A stretch of 64,000 nt of DNA from Paenibacillus sp. LS1 (GTDB lineage: Bacteria > Bacillota > Bacilli > Paenibacillales > Paenibacillaceae), in assembly GCF_026013365.1 (NCBI RefSeq), contig NZ_JAPDOE010000017.1, positions 22,561 to 86,560 on the forward strand, given 5' to 3'. The notes under the pieces were generated by a model. That model searched no databases, was not told the origin of the DNA, and saw nothing but the letters and a program-made list of their open reading frames with translations. Positions within the stretch are counted from its first letter, which is position 1. Each line of letters begins with the position of its first letter. The position numbers and the translations under genes are program-made. Of the stretch, positions 52,351 through 61,990 are shown piece by piece.

Positions 52351-53715
52351 TTAATCATTCACTTGATCATACGCCCCGGCAAAATAACTGCTGATCAGCT
52401 TCAGAAAGATATTAGGGAATGCCATCTTGTCCATATCTTCCGGACCGATCCAGCGGTAGGTCAAGCCATCGCCTTTACCTGTCAATGTCAGCGTGCTCAG
52501 CGCGGGGTCACTGACGTCAGATGTTGCCAACAGCTCTCCATCGTTAAGCGATGTTGAGATGTTCTGTGCATGAGGAATGCCTGGCTGCGATAAATGCGTT
52601 GTGCCTGAATCAGGTGACACAGCTGATGATGAGGCTGCATCCTCCCTTGCTGCCGCCTGTGCATCGTAGGCGGCTCTGGCTTCCAATGCGATCAGCGGAA
52701 GCTCACTGCTCTGGTCCTGCTCGGTACACTTGTACACCTGCAGGCTCCAGACAATGTGGCTGAACACATGCTCCGCATGGGTAGCCAGCCCTTCCGGGCG
52801 GGCAGCGAAGCCTTCCGCCCATAGACTGCCGGCCAGCAATGCCATGGCCGGCTCATCCGCCAGCGGCGCCGCCTTCTTGCTGGCTGCGGCGGGCGCCGCC
52901 AGCACATGCGGCAGCTCCCACATGCGGGCCAATAGGCCCGTGTCTGGGCGCTGGCGCACAAGCACTTGGCCGCGATGATCACCGCGGCCCTCCACAATCG
53001 CGACCAGCCGCTGCTCAGGGCGCGGCGGCTTCGCCTTGGTCTTGACCGGCAGTGTAAGCTCTCTCCCGGCGATACGGCCGGAACATTGCTCCATGACCGG
53101 GCAAGTCAGGCAATGCGGCGCTTTGGGCGTGCACACCAGCGCGCCAAGCTCCATCAGCGCCTGATTGAAATCACGCGCCCGCCCTTCCGGAATGAGCTCT
53201 CCTGCGAGCTCTTCCATCAACACCCGGGTGCTGCCCTTCATAATGTCCTCATCGATGAGGAAGTATCGGGACAGGACCCGCATGACATTGCCATCTACCG
53301 CAGGCTGCGGCTGGTTGAAGGCAATGCTGAGGATGGCCCCGGCAGTATACGGGCCCACCCCTTTTAATGCAAAGACAGCCTGCTTGTCCTGCGGCATCTC
53401 GCCTCCATGCAGCTCCATGACTTGTCTCGCAGCCGTCTGAAGATTACGGGCACGGGAGTAATAGCCGAGACCCTCCCAATTTTTCAGGACATCCTCCTCC
53501 GGCGCCTCCGCCAACGCCTGCACGGTCGGGAAATTCCCAATAAAACGATTAAAATAAGGAATCACCGTATCGACCCGTGTCTGCTGAAGCATAATCTCCG
53601 ATACCCAAGTGAAATACGGATTGTTGTGGCGACGCCACGGCAAATCCCGTCGGTTGATCATATACCAGTCCAGCAAATTTACGCTGAAATGTAGTTTCTG
53701 TTCCTGTAAACCCAT
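52351..53715 (-). CDS. mutY: A/G-specific adenine glycosylase MutY
   Basis: 454 residues. The glycosylase domain covers 1-230: HhH-GPD (LKGVGPYTAGAILSIAF then PAVDGNVMRV with the catalytic Asp), EIMLQQTRVDTVIPY, and cluster cysteines in CTPKAPHCLTCPVMEQC. It removes adenine opposite 8-oxoguanine. The C-terminal NUDIX-like domain (230-454) carries an Ala/Ser/Asp-rich insert at about 345-415 (AQAAAREDAASSSAVSPD), absent from typical MutY proteins, which makes it roughly 90 residues longer. ATG at 53715 has GGAGAGGAC upstream; a TTG 24 bases earlier is less likely. GC content rises sharply at 52780-53060. Confidence 0.93.
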   Translation of the reverse strand: MGLQEQKLHFSVNLLDWYMINRRDLPWRRHNNPYFTWVSEIMLQQTRVDTVIPYFNRFIGNFPTVQALAEAPEEDVLKNWEGLGYYSRARNLQTAARQVMELHGGEMPQDKQAVFALKGVGPYTAGAILSIAFNQPQPAVDGNVMRVLSRYFLIDEDIMKGSTRVLMEELAGELIPEGRARDFNQALMELGALVCTPKAPHCLTCPVMEQCSGRIAGRELTLPVKTKAKPPRPEQRLVAIVEGRGDHRGQVLVRQRPDTGLLARMWELPHVLAAPAAASKKAAPLADEPAMALLAGSLWAEGFAARPEGLATHAEHVFSHIVWSLQVYKCTEQDQSSELPLIALEARAAYDAQAAAREDAASSSAVSPDSGTTHLSQPGIPHAQNISTSLNDGELLATSDVSDPALSTLTLTGKGDGLTYRWIGPEDMDKMAFPNIFLKLISSYFAGAYDQVND

Positions 53716-53744
53716 ATTTCCGTCCTCTCCTATTGCCAAGCTAA

Positions 53745-54146
53745 CTACTTTTCCAGCTGTTCTACGATCGCAAAGGCCGCTGCCAATTCCGTCTGATGCG
53801 TAATACTCAAATGAATGTCATATTGTTTGTCGTATGGCAACTGCAGTCGTTCCCAAGCCTGACTGGACAGCGATGCCACCGGACGTCCTGTCTCATCAGG
53901 CAGCACTTCAATGTCAGTGAAACCCATAATGCCACCAATTCCGCAGCCAAACGCCTTGGACACCGCTTCTTTCGCTGCAAATCGACCGGATACAAACTCC
54001 GTCATCCGTTTCCCCCGCTCTGCCGCGATTTCCCGCTCTGCTGGCGTTAAAATTCGTTTTATAAAAGCTTCCGCATAGCGACCGGACAGCAGCTTGCGCA
54101 TACGTCCAATCTCCAGCACATCATTGCCTATACCATATATCATCAA
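53745..54146 (-). CDS. acpS: Holo-[acyl-carrier-protein] synthase
   Basis: 133 residues. Phosphopantetheinyl transferase that charges ACP, with GIGNDVLEIGRM at the N terminus (Asp metal ligand) and RFAAKEAVSKAFG (Glu ligand, Lys), then LSITHQTELAAAFA at the C terminus. It is 30 bases upstream of the mutY start, so the two may be cotranscribed. Confidence 0.94.
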   Translation of the reverse strand: MMIYGIGNDVLEIGRMRKLLSGRYAEAFIKRILTPAEREIAAERGKRMTEFVSGRFAAKEAVSKAFGCGIGGIMGFTDIEVLPDETGRPVASLSSQAWERLQLPYDKQYDIHLSITHQTELAAAFAIVEQLEK

Positions 54147-54328
54147 CGCTTCACCCGCTTAATCTTTTATACTGTAAAAGATCTCCATTCAATCACATGA
54201 TCCGTAACTCTCCGAACACGTATTCTATTGTAGCAGGAGGGACGTCCAGAAGCGAGTACCTATCCGCATTCCCATTTATGCTAAAATATGAATCAGGAAT
54301 CGTCTGAAACTCTTAGGAGGTTTGAATA

Positions 54329-55144
54329 ATGCCTATAACTTTTGAATTGCCCACTGACGTAGATGCTATCATTCGCGGGGACTTTTTCCCTGCACAACAA
54401 CCCGCTCAAGGGGTCATCATTCTGGCTCACGGATACAAAGGCTTCAAAGACTGGGGCATGTTCCCCTATGCAGCTTCACAGCTAAGCAAGACGCATCATG
54501 TGCTAACCTTCAATTTCTCTCACAACGGTATTGGCGAATATCTGGAGCAATTCTCTGAACTTGAAAAGTTCGCAGTGAATACGTACAGCCGGGAGCTTGC
54601 TGATCTGACCCTAGTACTCGATCATGTAGCTACACAACCTGAACTCGCTGGACTTCCTGTATACCTGGTTGGACATAGCCGCGGTGCTGGCGTAAGTCTC
54701 GTCTATGCATTGGACCACCCCGAACAGGTAGCAGGTGTAATCTCCTGGAATGGTGTAACCAATCTGGATCTCTTCACAACGGAGCAAAAAGAAGAAATGC
54801 GTACGCATGGTCGCAGCCATGTCGTTAACGGACGTACAGGCCAGCAGATGCCACTGGATGTGTCTATTCTGGAAGACCTGGACAAGCATAGCAAACGTTA
54901 CGCTATCATTGACCGCTTGGCTTCTTCACCTGTGCGAGTCGCACTCATTCAGGGAACAGAAGATCCACAGCGTCTGCGTGACGGTTCTGCCGCACTAGTT
55001 CAAGCCCGTCCTGATATCCCATGGCACCAGATTAATGAGGGAAACCACACCTTTAATACCGTACACCCATTCAAAGAAACCACTCCGCAACTGGAACAAG
55101 CCATCAGCCAAACCCTGCAACAGATCAAGACATGGAGTAACTAA
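54329..55144 (+). CDS. Alpha/beta hydrolase family protein
   Basis: 271 residues, cytosolic. Oxyanion HGYKGFKDWGMFP, nucleophile elbow VGHSRGAGVS, Asp in IQGTEDPQRL and His in NEGNHTF. The wording matches dienelactone-hydrolase-like esterases of Bacillales. Substrate unknown. AGGAGG lies eight bases upstream of the ATG. Standing alone, closed by a terminator at 55203-55235. Confidence 0.9.
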   Translation: MPITFELPTDVDAIIRGDFFPAQQPAQGVIILAHGYKGFKDWGMFPYAASQLSKTHHVLTFNFSHNGIGEYLEQFSELEKFAVNTYSRELADLTLVLDHVATQPELAGLPVYLVGHSRGAGVSLVYALDHPEQVAGVISWNGVTNLDLFTTEQKEEMRTHGRSHVVNGRTGQQMPLDVSILEDLDKHSKRYAIIDRLASSPVRVALIQGTEDPQRLRDGSAALVQARPDIPWHQINEGNHTFNTVHPFKETTPQLEQAISQTLQQIKTWSN

Positions 55145-55202
55145 CTCATCTTCACCATTAGTAGTCATCTGAAATTGGGCTGTGTTCTCACTCCACACAA
55201 CA

Positions 55203-55235
55203 AAAAGAGTCACTGCTCACGCAGTGACTCTTTTC
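55203..55235. terminator. Bidirectional terminator between the hydrolase and nadE
   Basis: AAAAGAGTCACTG and CAGTGACTCTTTT pair perfectly around CTCACG; it lies between convergent genes. Confidence 0.9.
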
Positions 55236-55307
55236 GCATTCCCTAAGGGGGACGATATTTCAAATGTTGGTGTTAACAGCTTATAACATCATGCTCATCC
55301 AAACGTA

Positions 55308-56117
55308 TTAGATACCCGGAATGGCATTGCGTTTGTGATGTGTGCGCGTATAGAACGCTTCAAGGCGCTCTTGTGCAGCCGGATCGATCTGCTTGCCTTC
55401 GAGATAGTCGCTGTTCGCTTCATACGAAATTCCCAGCTCATCTTCGTCCGTCTGACCTTCCCATAGTCCTGCAGATGGTGCCTTGTCCAAAATAGCTTGT
55501 GGAACGTTAAGATATGCTGCCAGCTGGCGTACCTGACGTTTGTTCAGGGTGCTCAGTGGTGTAATATCCACAGCACCGTCGCCCCATTTGGTATAGAATC
55601 CCGTGATGGCTTCGGATGCGTGATCCGTACCTACAACGAGCAGGTTTTCTTCAAACGAAAGCGCATATTGCATAACCATACGAGTTCTCGCCTTAACATT
55701 ACCTTTACCTTGGTGAGTCATATGGCGTGGACTGCCCAAGGATTTGAAACCTTGCTCCACTTCCAGCGCAATCTCGTTAACTGCATCTTCGATATTGGTT
55801 TCCACGACATGCTTCAGATCGTATGCTTTCGCTACAGCGTAGCTGTGGTCGATATCGGCTTGTTCACCATAAGGTTGGAATACACCAAGAGTTTTGTACT
55901 CTTGATTGTTTTCTTGTGTAAGCTCGTCCGTCGCTTGTTTGCAAAGCGCCGTAGCCACTGCACTGTCAATACCGCCGCTGATCGCAATCAGCAAGCCCTT
56001 GGCACCTGCATTTTTCACATATGTCTTCAGAAAATCAACACGCTTGCGTACTTCCTCTTCCTCATTAATGCTTGGTTTAACCTTCAATTCAGCGATGATC
56101 TGTTGTTGCAAACTCAT
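55308..56117 (-). CDS. nadE: Ammonia-dependent NAD+ synthetase
   Basis: 269 residues. Adenylates and amidates nicotinate adenine dinucleotide. PP-loop AISGGIDSAVATALC near residue 43, VVGTDHASEAITGFYTKWGDG and the C-terminal DEDELGISYE block are present; there is no glutaminase domain, so it uses ammonia. GGGGTG precedes the ATG. Confidence 0.96.
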   Translation of the reverse strand: MSLQQQIIAELKVKPSINEEEEVRKRVDFLKTYVKNAGAKGLLIAISGGIDSAVATALCKQATDELTQENNQEYKTLGVFQPYGEQADIDHSYAVAKAYDLKHVVETNIEDAVNEIALEVEQGFKSLGSPRHMTHQGKGNVKARTRMVMQYALSFEENLLVVGTDHASEAITGFYTKWGDGAVDITPLSTLNKRQVRQLAAYLNVPQAILDKAPSAGLWEGQTDEDELGISYEANSDYLEGKQIDPAAQERLEAFYTRTHHKRNAIPGI

Positions 56118-56256
56118 CGTTCACACACCCCGTTTCTAAATGAATGAAATTTGATGTCCAGCTTGAAAGGTCCGAATGGTTCAATAACCTTATCTATCCA
56201 AAATGAAACGCCCCGGCATCGGTGATCCGAAAGGCGGGGCGTTCTATTGGAGCGAA

Positions 56257-56691
56257 TTAACGGCAGTAACGGTCAAATGCACTTTTGAGATCAGCCGCAA
56301 TATCCTCTGCAGAACGGTCTTCCACTTGATGACGCTCGATAAAATGAACGAGTTCTCCGTCTTTCATCAGAGCGATGGACGGTGAAGATGGAGGATACGG
56401 TGCAAAGAATTCACGTGCTTTTGCAGTTGCTTCTTTGTCCTGACCAGCAAATACAGTGTACAGGTGATCCGGTGTAATATCGTGCTGAAGTGCTTGGGAC
56501 ACACCTGGGCGACATTGACCCGCGGCACATCCGCAGACAGAGTTAATGACAACCAGCGCTGTTCCTTTTGCATCCGGAAGACTTGCTTCCACTTCTTCAG
56601 GAGTACGCAACTCCTGGATTCCTAGACGAGTTAAATCATCCCGCATCGGTTGAACCATATCTTTCATGTATTGATCAAATGACATTGACAT
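56257..56691 (-). CDS. Bacilliredoxin (BrxA/BrxB family, YphP-like)
   Basis: 144 residues of the thioredoxin-like DUF1094 family. The CGC active site is in VINSVCGCAAGQCRPG. It removes bacillithiol from oxidised protein cysteines. AAGGAG lies before the ATG. A weak hairpin (CGCCCCGGCATCGG...GGCGGGGCG) lies at about 56210-56240 downstream. Confidence 0.95.
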   Translation of the reverse strand: MSMSFDQYMKDMVQPMRDDLTRLGIQELRTPEEVEASLPDAKGTALVVINSVCGCAAGQCRPGVSQALQHDITPDHLYTVFAGQDKEATAKAREFFAPYPPSSPSIALMKDGELVHFIERHQVEDRSAEDIAADLKSAFDRYCR

Positions 56692-56912
56692 TCGGTTTCA
56701 CTCCTTATAAATGGTTGTTCTATAATCTCGTTAGAATTAGAGGCGAATAGCTATCCAAAACAACGTTACACTCATATCGAAAATTATGGATGTAATGATG
56801 TGCTATTCCTATTATACATCCATAAGCAATGAAAGCAAGATTCAGAAACCGCCTGCGGAAAGGCTTCTTCCATAATATTATGTCTCATCGTCTGGCAAAA
56901 TATGCTGAGTGC

Positions 56913-58607
56913 CTATTGTTCAAATGCCACTTTGAAGGTAGTCCCCTGACCTTCCTCCGATTCCACGGTAATGGTTCCGTTATGTCGTTCCACAATACTT
57001 AGACACATGGACAATCCGAGTCCGGTTCCCTTAGCTTTTGTCGTGTAAAAGGGTTCAAATAGCTTCTCCTTCTTCACCCTCGGTATACCCGGCCCTGTGT
57101 CACGTACACACAGCTCCACCTTGTCATCTACCATCCGCGTCTCCAGCGTAAGCACGCCTTTCTCATTCATGGCTTCCATCCCGTTACGGGCCAGGTTTAA
57201 CACCACCTGTTTGATCTCCTTTGAATTGAGATTCAACTTCGGCACATCATGGGCGAGCATGAGTTCGATGCTCTGACCACGCAGGTTCGCATCCGCCCAT
57301 AACAATGGACTCAGTTCATGAATGATATCATGCAGCTGGGATTCCTCTTTCTCCGCAATGCGATTCTGAGCCAGAGACAAGAAATCATTAATGATACTGT
57401 TCGCCCTGTCCAGCTCTTCCAGAACGATCCGGTAATAGTGATCCAGAGATTCCGGACTCTTTTCCTGCATGAGTTGAAGAAAGCCCCTGACAACCGCCAT
57501 TGGATTGCGCACCTCATGCGTAATGCTTGCAGCCATCTGCCCTACCAGACTGAGACGATCCACATTATCCAGCTCACTTCGCAACATCTCAAGCTCCGTG
57601 ATATCCTGAATAATCAGCATGGCCCCCGTAACTTCTCTTGCAGTCTCTGTTGAAAAGGCATAGATCGGCACGGTTCGGGACTGAAATACGTGTGCACCGT
57701 AACGAACGGTCAACCCACTAATCTCACCATGAACGACGGCTCTGCGAATGCTTTTATCCATCTTGTCCGCCTGACCTTGTTCAACAAATTGACTTGCAGG
57801 CTGTCCGATAAGATCAGGCGTGGAGGTACAAGGTAACTGATCTCTCGCTGTTTGTTCCATCATCTCATTGACGAACATGACCGTGCCTTCTTTATCTACA
57901 GTGGCAATGGAGAGAGGAACTGCATTCAGAATCTGATGAAGTTTCTCCGTTTCCGTTATGTATTGGTGGTGAACTTCCGAGAGATGCTGCTCCAGCCCAC
58001 GATAATGTTTCATCCGTTCCAGCCATAGCAGACTCAGACTTCCCGCAACAATGGCTCCAGCAGTATATCCAAGTGCTGTGAATATCATGTAGGTCGCAGA
58101 GTATGTGGAGTCATTCTGATGGAATGCGATCCACAACAGACTCGTTACAATCAGTTCCATTGCAATCAGGGTGATCAGGATCGTCATTTTGCGCGAAGGT
58201 GTATTATGCTTGAATCGTTTGGCAGACAACCATACAATAGGATAGAGAAGAATGCCCGTATGAAGGAGAAATCCGTACAGATCATAGGGATGCGCAAAAA
58301 GAAAATAGAAGAGAATATGTAGAATGGACAGCGTTAAGCCTATAGCGGACTTACAATACAAAATAACAAGTATCACAGGTACGATGCTTAATGATATGGG
58401 TACAGCCACTGGACTCGCATAAAGTGCAAACAGCAAACACAGTAGCATGCTCGCGACACTTGTCACAGCAAAACCAGGTTGTATCGTTCCGGCATGTTCC
58501 ATTTTGGCAATAGCCCGCCTGGAGAGACCCAGATGGAATAAGGGAATCAGGAATACCGCCGACCCTGCCAGCAGTACTTGTAAAAGAATGTCCTTTAACG
58601 CAACCAC
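56913..58607 (-). CDS. PAS-domain sensor histidine kinase (KinB/sporulation-kinase type)
   Basis: 564 residues from a GTG at 58607. About six membrane helices (1-200) form the input region; a PAS domain follows (LNAVPLSIATVDKEGTVMFVNEMM, about 225-335); HisKA has ITHEVRNPMAVVRGFLQLM; HATPase shows N box QVVLNLARNGMEAM, G1 DTGPGIP, and G2 GTGLGLSM. The hydrophobic multi-pass input and the HEVRNP motif resemble Bacillus sporulation kinases; no regulator gene is adjacent, which fits an orphan kinase. GTG is chosen because GAGGAGGAG is upstream; an ATG 117 bases earlier adds a Cys-rich tail with no ribosome binding site. Confidence 0.88.
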   Translation of the reverse strand: MVALKDILLQVLLAGSAVFLIPLFHLGLSRRAIAKMEHAGTIQPGFAVTSVASMLLCLLFALYASPVAVPISLSIVPVILVILYCKSAIGLTLSILHILFYFLFAHPYDLYGFLLHTGILLYPIVWLSAKRFKHNTPSRKMTILITLIAMELIVTSLLWIAFHQNDSTYSATYMIFTALGYTAGAIVAGSLSLLWLERMKHYRGLEQHLSEVHHQYITETEKLHQILNAVPLSIATVDKEGTVMFVNEMMEQTARDQLPCTSTPDLIGQPASQFVEQGQADKMDKSIRRAVVHGEISGLTVRYGAHVFQSRTVPIYAFSTETAREVTGAMLIIQDITELEMLRSELDNVDRLSLVGQMAASITHEVRNPMAVVRGFLQLMQEKSPESLDHYYRIVLEELDRANSIINDFLSLAQNRIAEKEESQLHDIIHELSPLLWADANLRGQSIELMLAHDVPKLNLNSKEIKQVVLNLARNGMEAMNEKGVLTLETRMVDDKVELCVRDTGPGIPRVKKEKLFEPFYTTKAKGTGLGLSMCLSIVERHNGTITVESEEGQGTTFKVAFEQ

Positions 58608-58802
58608 AACGTCATCTCCTCCTCTGCCTGCACATTCCCTCATGTATTTCTGATTAAAACATAGGCGACAGTATATTACAATATATCCCTTAAGACTGCA
58701 TAATAGAACTTCTCCTAACTCCATTATATTTCAGAAAAAGGCAGGAGTAGACACGTTTTACGTAAAACAGACAAAATCAATGAAAAAAGAGGGTAATAAC
58801 GT

Positions 58803-60071
58803 ATGTATGATGTCATTGTAATTGGTGGAGGATCTGCGGGCCTGATGGCTTGCGTTGCAGCTGCCGAGCATGGAGCCTCCGTGCTTCTGCTGGATAAAGG
58901 AGATCAACTGGGTCGTAAACTCGGCATCTCTGGCGGAGGTCGATGCAATGTAACCAATGCCAAGGAAACGGATGAACTCATCCGGCATATTCCGGGTAAT
59001 GGCCGCTTTTTATATAGTTCATTTCAGAATCTGGACAACCTGGGGATCATGCGTTTCTTCGAGAATCTCGGAATTGCCCTGAAAGAAGAAGACAACGGCA
59101 GAATGTTCCCTGTAACCGATAAAGCGAAAACAGTCGTGGATGCGCTGGTTGGCAAGATTGTCTCCCTCGGCGTTGAGATTCGCACCAAAGAACCGGTCAA
59201 GGAAATTATTCAGAATGGTCAGCAGGTACAGGGTGTTAAATTGATATCTGGTAAAACCATTCTTGGGCGCTCTGTCATCATCGCTACCGGCGGCAAATCC
59301 GTACCTCAAACCGGATCAACCGGAGATGGTTATCCCTGGGCCGAAGCTGCCGGTCATACGATTACAGAGTTATATCCAACTGAAGTGCCTATTGTGTCTG
59401 GGGAGAGTTGGATTCAATCCAAAGAATTGCAAGGTTTATCCTTGAGGGATGTCGCTTTATCTGTTATCGATGCCAAAGGAAAACCCGTGATCTCCCATCG
59501 CGGGGATATGATCTTCACGCATTTTGGGGTGTCTGGGCCAGTTGCACTGCGTTGCAGCCAGTTTATACGCAAGGTTCAGATGAAGTCTGGAAATCCACAG
59601 GTCATTATGAGCATTGATCTGTTTCCTGAGCTGTCCGCTGGTGCATTGGAAACCCAGGTTCAACAGGTATTGGAACAAGAATCCCGCAAGGCTGTCAAAA
59701 ACATATTGAAAACATGGGTTCCCGAACGCATGATTCCCTTAATGATGAAACGCGCGGAGATCAGCGATGACCTCACGTTCCACCATTTCCCCAAAGGCAT
59801 GTTAAGCAATTTGTGCGGGCTAATGAAGGCTTTTACCTTCCGTGCAGACGGAACAAGATCGCTCAAAGAAGCCTTCGTTACTGGGGGAGGAATCCACTTA
59901 AAGGAGATATACCCAAAAACAATGGAATCCAAGCTGCTGCCTGGACTATTCTTTTGCGGTGAAGTTTTGGATATTCACGGCTACACTGGAGGGTATAATA
60001 TTACCGCTGCATTCTCCACAGGATACACGGCTGGCATGCATGCGGCAGAATATAAACACGCCACATCATAA
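58803..60071 (+). CDS. FAD-dependent oxidoreductase, HI0933/YtfP family
   Basis: 422 residues. N-terminal FAD motif VIVIGGGSAGLMACVAAAEHG, then LGRKLGISGGGRCNVTN diagnostic of the HI0933 family, IIATGGKSVPQTGSTGDGY, and a C-terminal ...VLDIHGYTGGYNITAAFSTG block. Family members are flavoproteins of uncertain physiological role. AAAAGAGGG precedes the ATG. Followed by a clear terminator. Confidence 0.93.
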   Translation: MYDVIVIGGGSAGLMACVAAAEHGASVLLLDKGDQLGRKLGISGGGRCNVTNAKETDELIRHIPGNGRFLYSSFQNLDNLGIMRFFENLGIALKEEDNGRMFPVTDKAKTVVDALVGKIVSLGVEIRTKEPVKEIIQNGQQVQGVKLISGKTILGRSVIIATGGKSVPQTGSTGDGYPWAEAAGHTITELYPTEVPIVSGESWIQSKELQGLSLRDVALSVIDAKGKPVISHRGDMIFTHFGVSGPVALRCSQFIRKVQMKSGNPQVIMSIDLFPELSAGALETQVQQVLEQESRKAVKNILKTWVPERMIPLMMKRAEISDDLTFHHFPKGMLSNLCGLMKAFTFRADGTRSLKEAFVTGGGIHLKEIYPKTMESKLLPGLFFCGEVLDIHGYTGGYNITAAFSTGYTAGMHAAEYKHATS

Positions 60072-60116
60072 TAGGTATTACACACTTCATACACATGACG
60101 AATTGCTTCAGATGTC

Positions 60117-60158
60117 AAAAACCCCGATATCCACTATCTGTGGAATACCGGGGTTTTC
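60117..60158 (+). terminator. Terminator after the flavoprotein gene
   Basis: AAAACCCCGATATCCAC pairs with GTGGAATACCGGGGTTTT (small internal mismatch), T-rich end. Confidence 0.8.
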
Positions 60159-60218
60159 AGCATTGTTCCATTTTAGTAAAGGCGGATCGAACCACTCTTA
60201 GCTTGTAATTTTTGCATT

Positions 60219-60602
60219 CTATGCTTTCACACTGCCTGAGAATCCATCCGCCGAATCATCGTATGCCGGGTCCTCGCTATAGTTATGTCTGCCTTGCTCC
60301 GTCTGGCTTCCCTGGTTTTGGCTCGCATAACCCTCATTCCAGTCCTCATTCACGAGATGAGCCGGAATCGATATATTCTGAAACTGATCCAGCTCTTCCG
60401 TTTGCGAGGCAAATACGGCACTTCCTCCATGAGATTGTACAATCTCTACGGCAGACTGAGGATCTTGGCGATCTGTGGGGATGTACAATTCCAGTGGGCC
60501 GGACTGATACGGCTTATATCCCAATTCCTCCAAGGTTGCCCTTGCGGCATTCAACGCTGAACCGTCTGAAAAATGCACCTGTAGTTCGCTATTATCCATC
60601 AT
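60219..60602 (-). CDS. Hypothetical protein, 127 residues
   Basis: N-terminal ~70 residues have an alpha/beta pattern (LQVHFSDGSALNAARATLEELGY ... SAVEIVQSHGGSAVF) like small stress or flavin-annotated proteins of Bacillales; the C-terminal ~55 residues are Asp/Gln/Ser-rich and probably disordered. No family assigned. GGAGG lies eight bases before the ATG. It runs in the same direction as the ecs genes but is separated by a gap of more than 100 bases. Confidence 0.65.
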   Translation of the reverse strand: MMDNSELQVHFSDGSALNAARATLEELGYKPYQSGPLELYIPTDRQDPQSAVEIVQSHGGSAVFASQTEELDQFQNISIPAHLVNEDWNEGYASQNQGSQTEQGRHNYSEDPAYDDSADGFSGSVKA

Positions 60603-60714
60603 CGTCTCTTCCTCCTTGCTACAGCTAATCTCTCATCGTCCATAGATGAGATTCTTCTTCTATAGCATGGGCAGATATAGGGCACGATATGCTCTGATTT
60701 AGAAAGGAATTCCT

Positions 60715-61152
60715 TTAGGCCCGGGTCAACCGAACCCATCCGGCAATAGATAACACACAGAGTCCAAAGGCCATCGCACCTGCGGCTGTTAGAATACCGA
60801 CGATCCAGCCGAGCCAGGCCAATCCCAGCGCGAATCCCATAAGAATACCAATCGGGATGAACAACATCCGTACCATCATTGAACCTGCACGATGCAGCTC
60901 CTCCGAGTCATACGTTATGAGCTGAACATAGTCCGACGTTGCAAACACATCCCAGGAACGATAAAACATTACCGACAACATGATGATTAACAACGCACAC
61001 ACAATGACATTGACCGGAAAAGGTGGTAACGCGACTGCTGCGATAGATAGTCCGCCAAGCTGCAAATACAATTTCATCGTAGCTGAGTTTCGGAAAAATG
61101 CCTTGAACGCAATCTCCGCTGTCCGATTCGCGATGGAACGATTGCGCAGCAA
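60715..61152 (-). CDS. ecsB: EcsB permease, C-terminal part (frameshifted from the next ORF)
   Basis: 145 residues with four hydrophobic segments. The frame remains open upstream past the apparent Met at 61152 and continues in register as ...RSIIFRKPRKLLRNRSIANRTAE..., exactly where the N-terminal part ends abnormally. The two ORFs sum to about 418 residues, the usual EcsB size (B. subtilis EcsB is 408). An extra base in the GCCCCAAGCCCC run at about 61180-61200 (minus strand) explains the split; removing one C joins the frames. Treat with the next entry as one gene, either disrupted or affected by a sequence error. Confidence 0.8.
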   Translation of the reverse strand: MLRNRSIANRTAEIAFKAFFRNSATMKLYLQLGGLSIAAVALPPFPVNVIVCALLIIMLSVMFYRSWDVFATSDYVQLITYDSEELHRAGSMMVRMLFIPIGILMGFALGLAWLGWIVGILTAAGAMAFGLCVLSIAGWVRLTRA

Positions 61153-61153
61153 T

Positions 61154-61975
61154 TTACGCGGTTTGCGGAAGATAATAGAACGTGTTCTTGGGGCTTGGGG
61201 CTTTGGGCTTGCTCACCGCCCTACTTAACATTAGAGCTGTAAGCTGCAGCCTGCTCCGCAGATCCTCCCGCACATCCCCTTCAAATGTTCCCTTCATCAA
61301 CAGCCTCATCTGTCCGACAGTAATCAGAAGAAGCATGATCACCACGATACCTAATATGATTTTCCACGTCTGCCCATGCATCCATGATGTCGCATGAATG
61401 GTCATGTAACCTATGCCAATGACGAGAGGAATCATCTGAATCCAGCGTCGCCATCCTGTAAGTCGAACCTTTGTCATATGTAGTGTTATGGCTTGGAATG
61501 AAGCTATTGCACCGAACCAGACGGCCATAAGTACAATCTGGAGATTCGACATCTCATAGGCACGGGACCACAGAGGTGCAGTTAGTGCTGTAACCAAGAT
61601 CATTTTGCCCACATGTTGCAGACAGGCGCGGTAGAGCCCTTGCCTCATTAACGTGCGCATCCACAACGGCCTTGATTTCAGAAACAATACATCCGCTTCC
61701 TCCACAAATATCAACACACCCCCAGTAAGCATAACGATATCAATCAACCCGGTCAGCACGGGAAGCGGTAACCCTGTTGCCCATGCAGGCAGCGGTTTGG
61801 TCCACAGACTTGTGTACCACCCAATCAGATAGAGCAGACCCGGAACAAGCAGGTATACCCACACCGTCCAATCCACTACGAGTTTAAGATTTTTCATTTG
61901 TTCCCTGAAATGCTCTTGGCGTCTTCGTCTGTATAAACGAAATGGTGTATAACGCTGGGAAGTTTCCATTCTCAC
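61154..61975 (-). CDS. ecsB: EcsB permease, N-terminal part (frameshifted)
   Basis: 273 residues with about six hydrophobic segments and the EcsB opening RLYRRRRQEHFREQMKNLKLVVDWTVW. The last residues (NTFYYLPQTA) before its stop are out of register with the family; the next frame carries the continuation. EcsB is the membrane part of the EcsAB ABC exporter that affects regulated intramembrane proteolysis through RasP in Bacillus. It begins 16 bases after ecsA ends. If the split is real, the transporter is probably inactive unless a shift occurs. Confidence 0.85.
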   Translation of the reverse strand: MRMETSQRYTPFRLYRRRRQEHFREQMKNLKLVVDWTVWVYLLVPGLLYLIGWYTSLWTKPLPAWATGLPLPVLTGLIDIVMLTGGVLIFVEEADVLFLKSRPLWMRTLMRQGLYRACLQHVGKMILVTALTAPLWSRAYEMSNLQIVLMAVWFGAIASFQAITLHMTKVRLTGWRRWIQMIPLVIGIGYMTIHATSWMHGQTWKIILGIVVIMLLLITVGQMRLLMKGTFEGDVREDLRSRLQLTALMLSRAVSKPKAPSPKNTFYYLPQTA

Positions 61976-61990
61976 TCACCCTCCTTCTAT

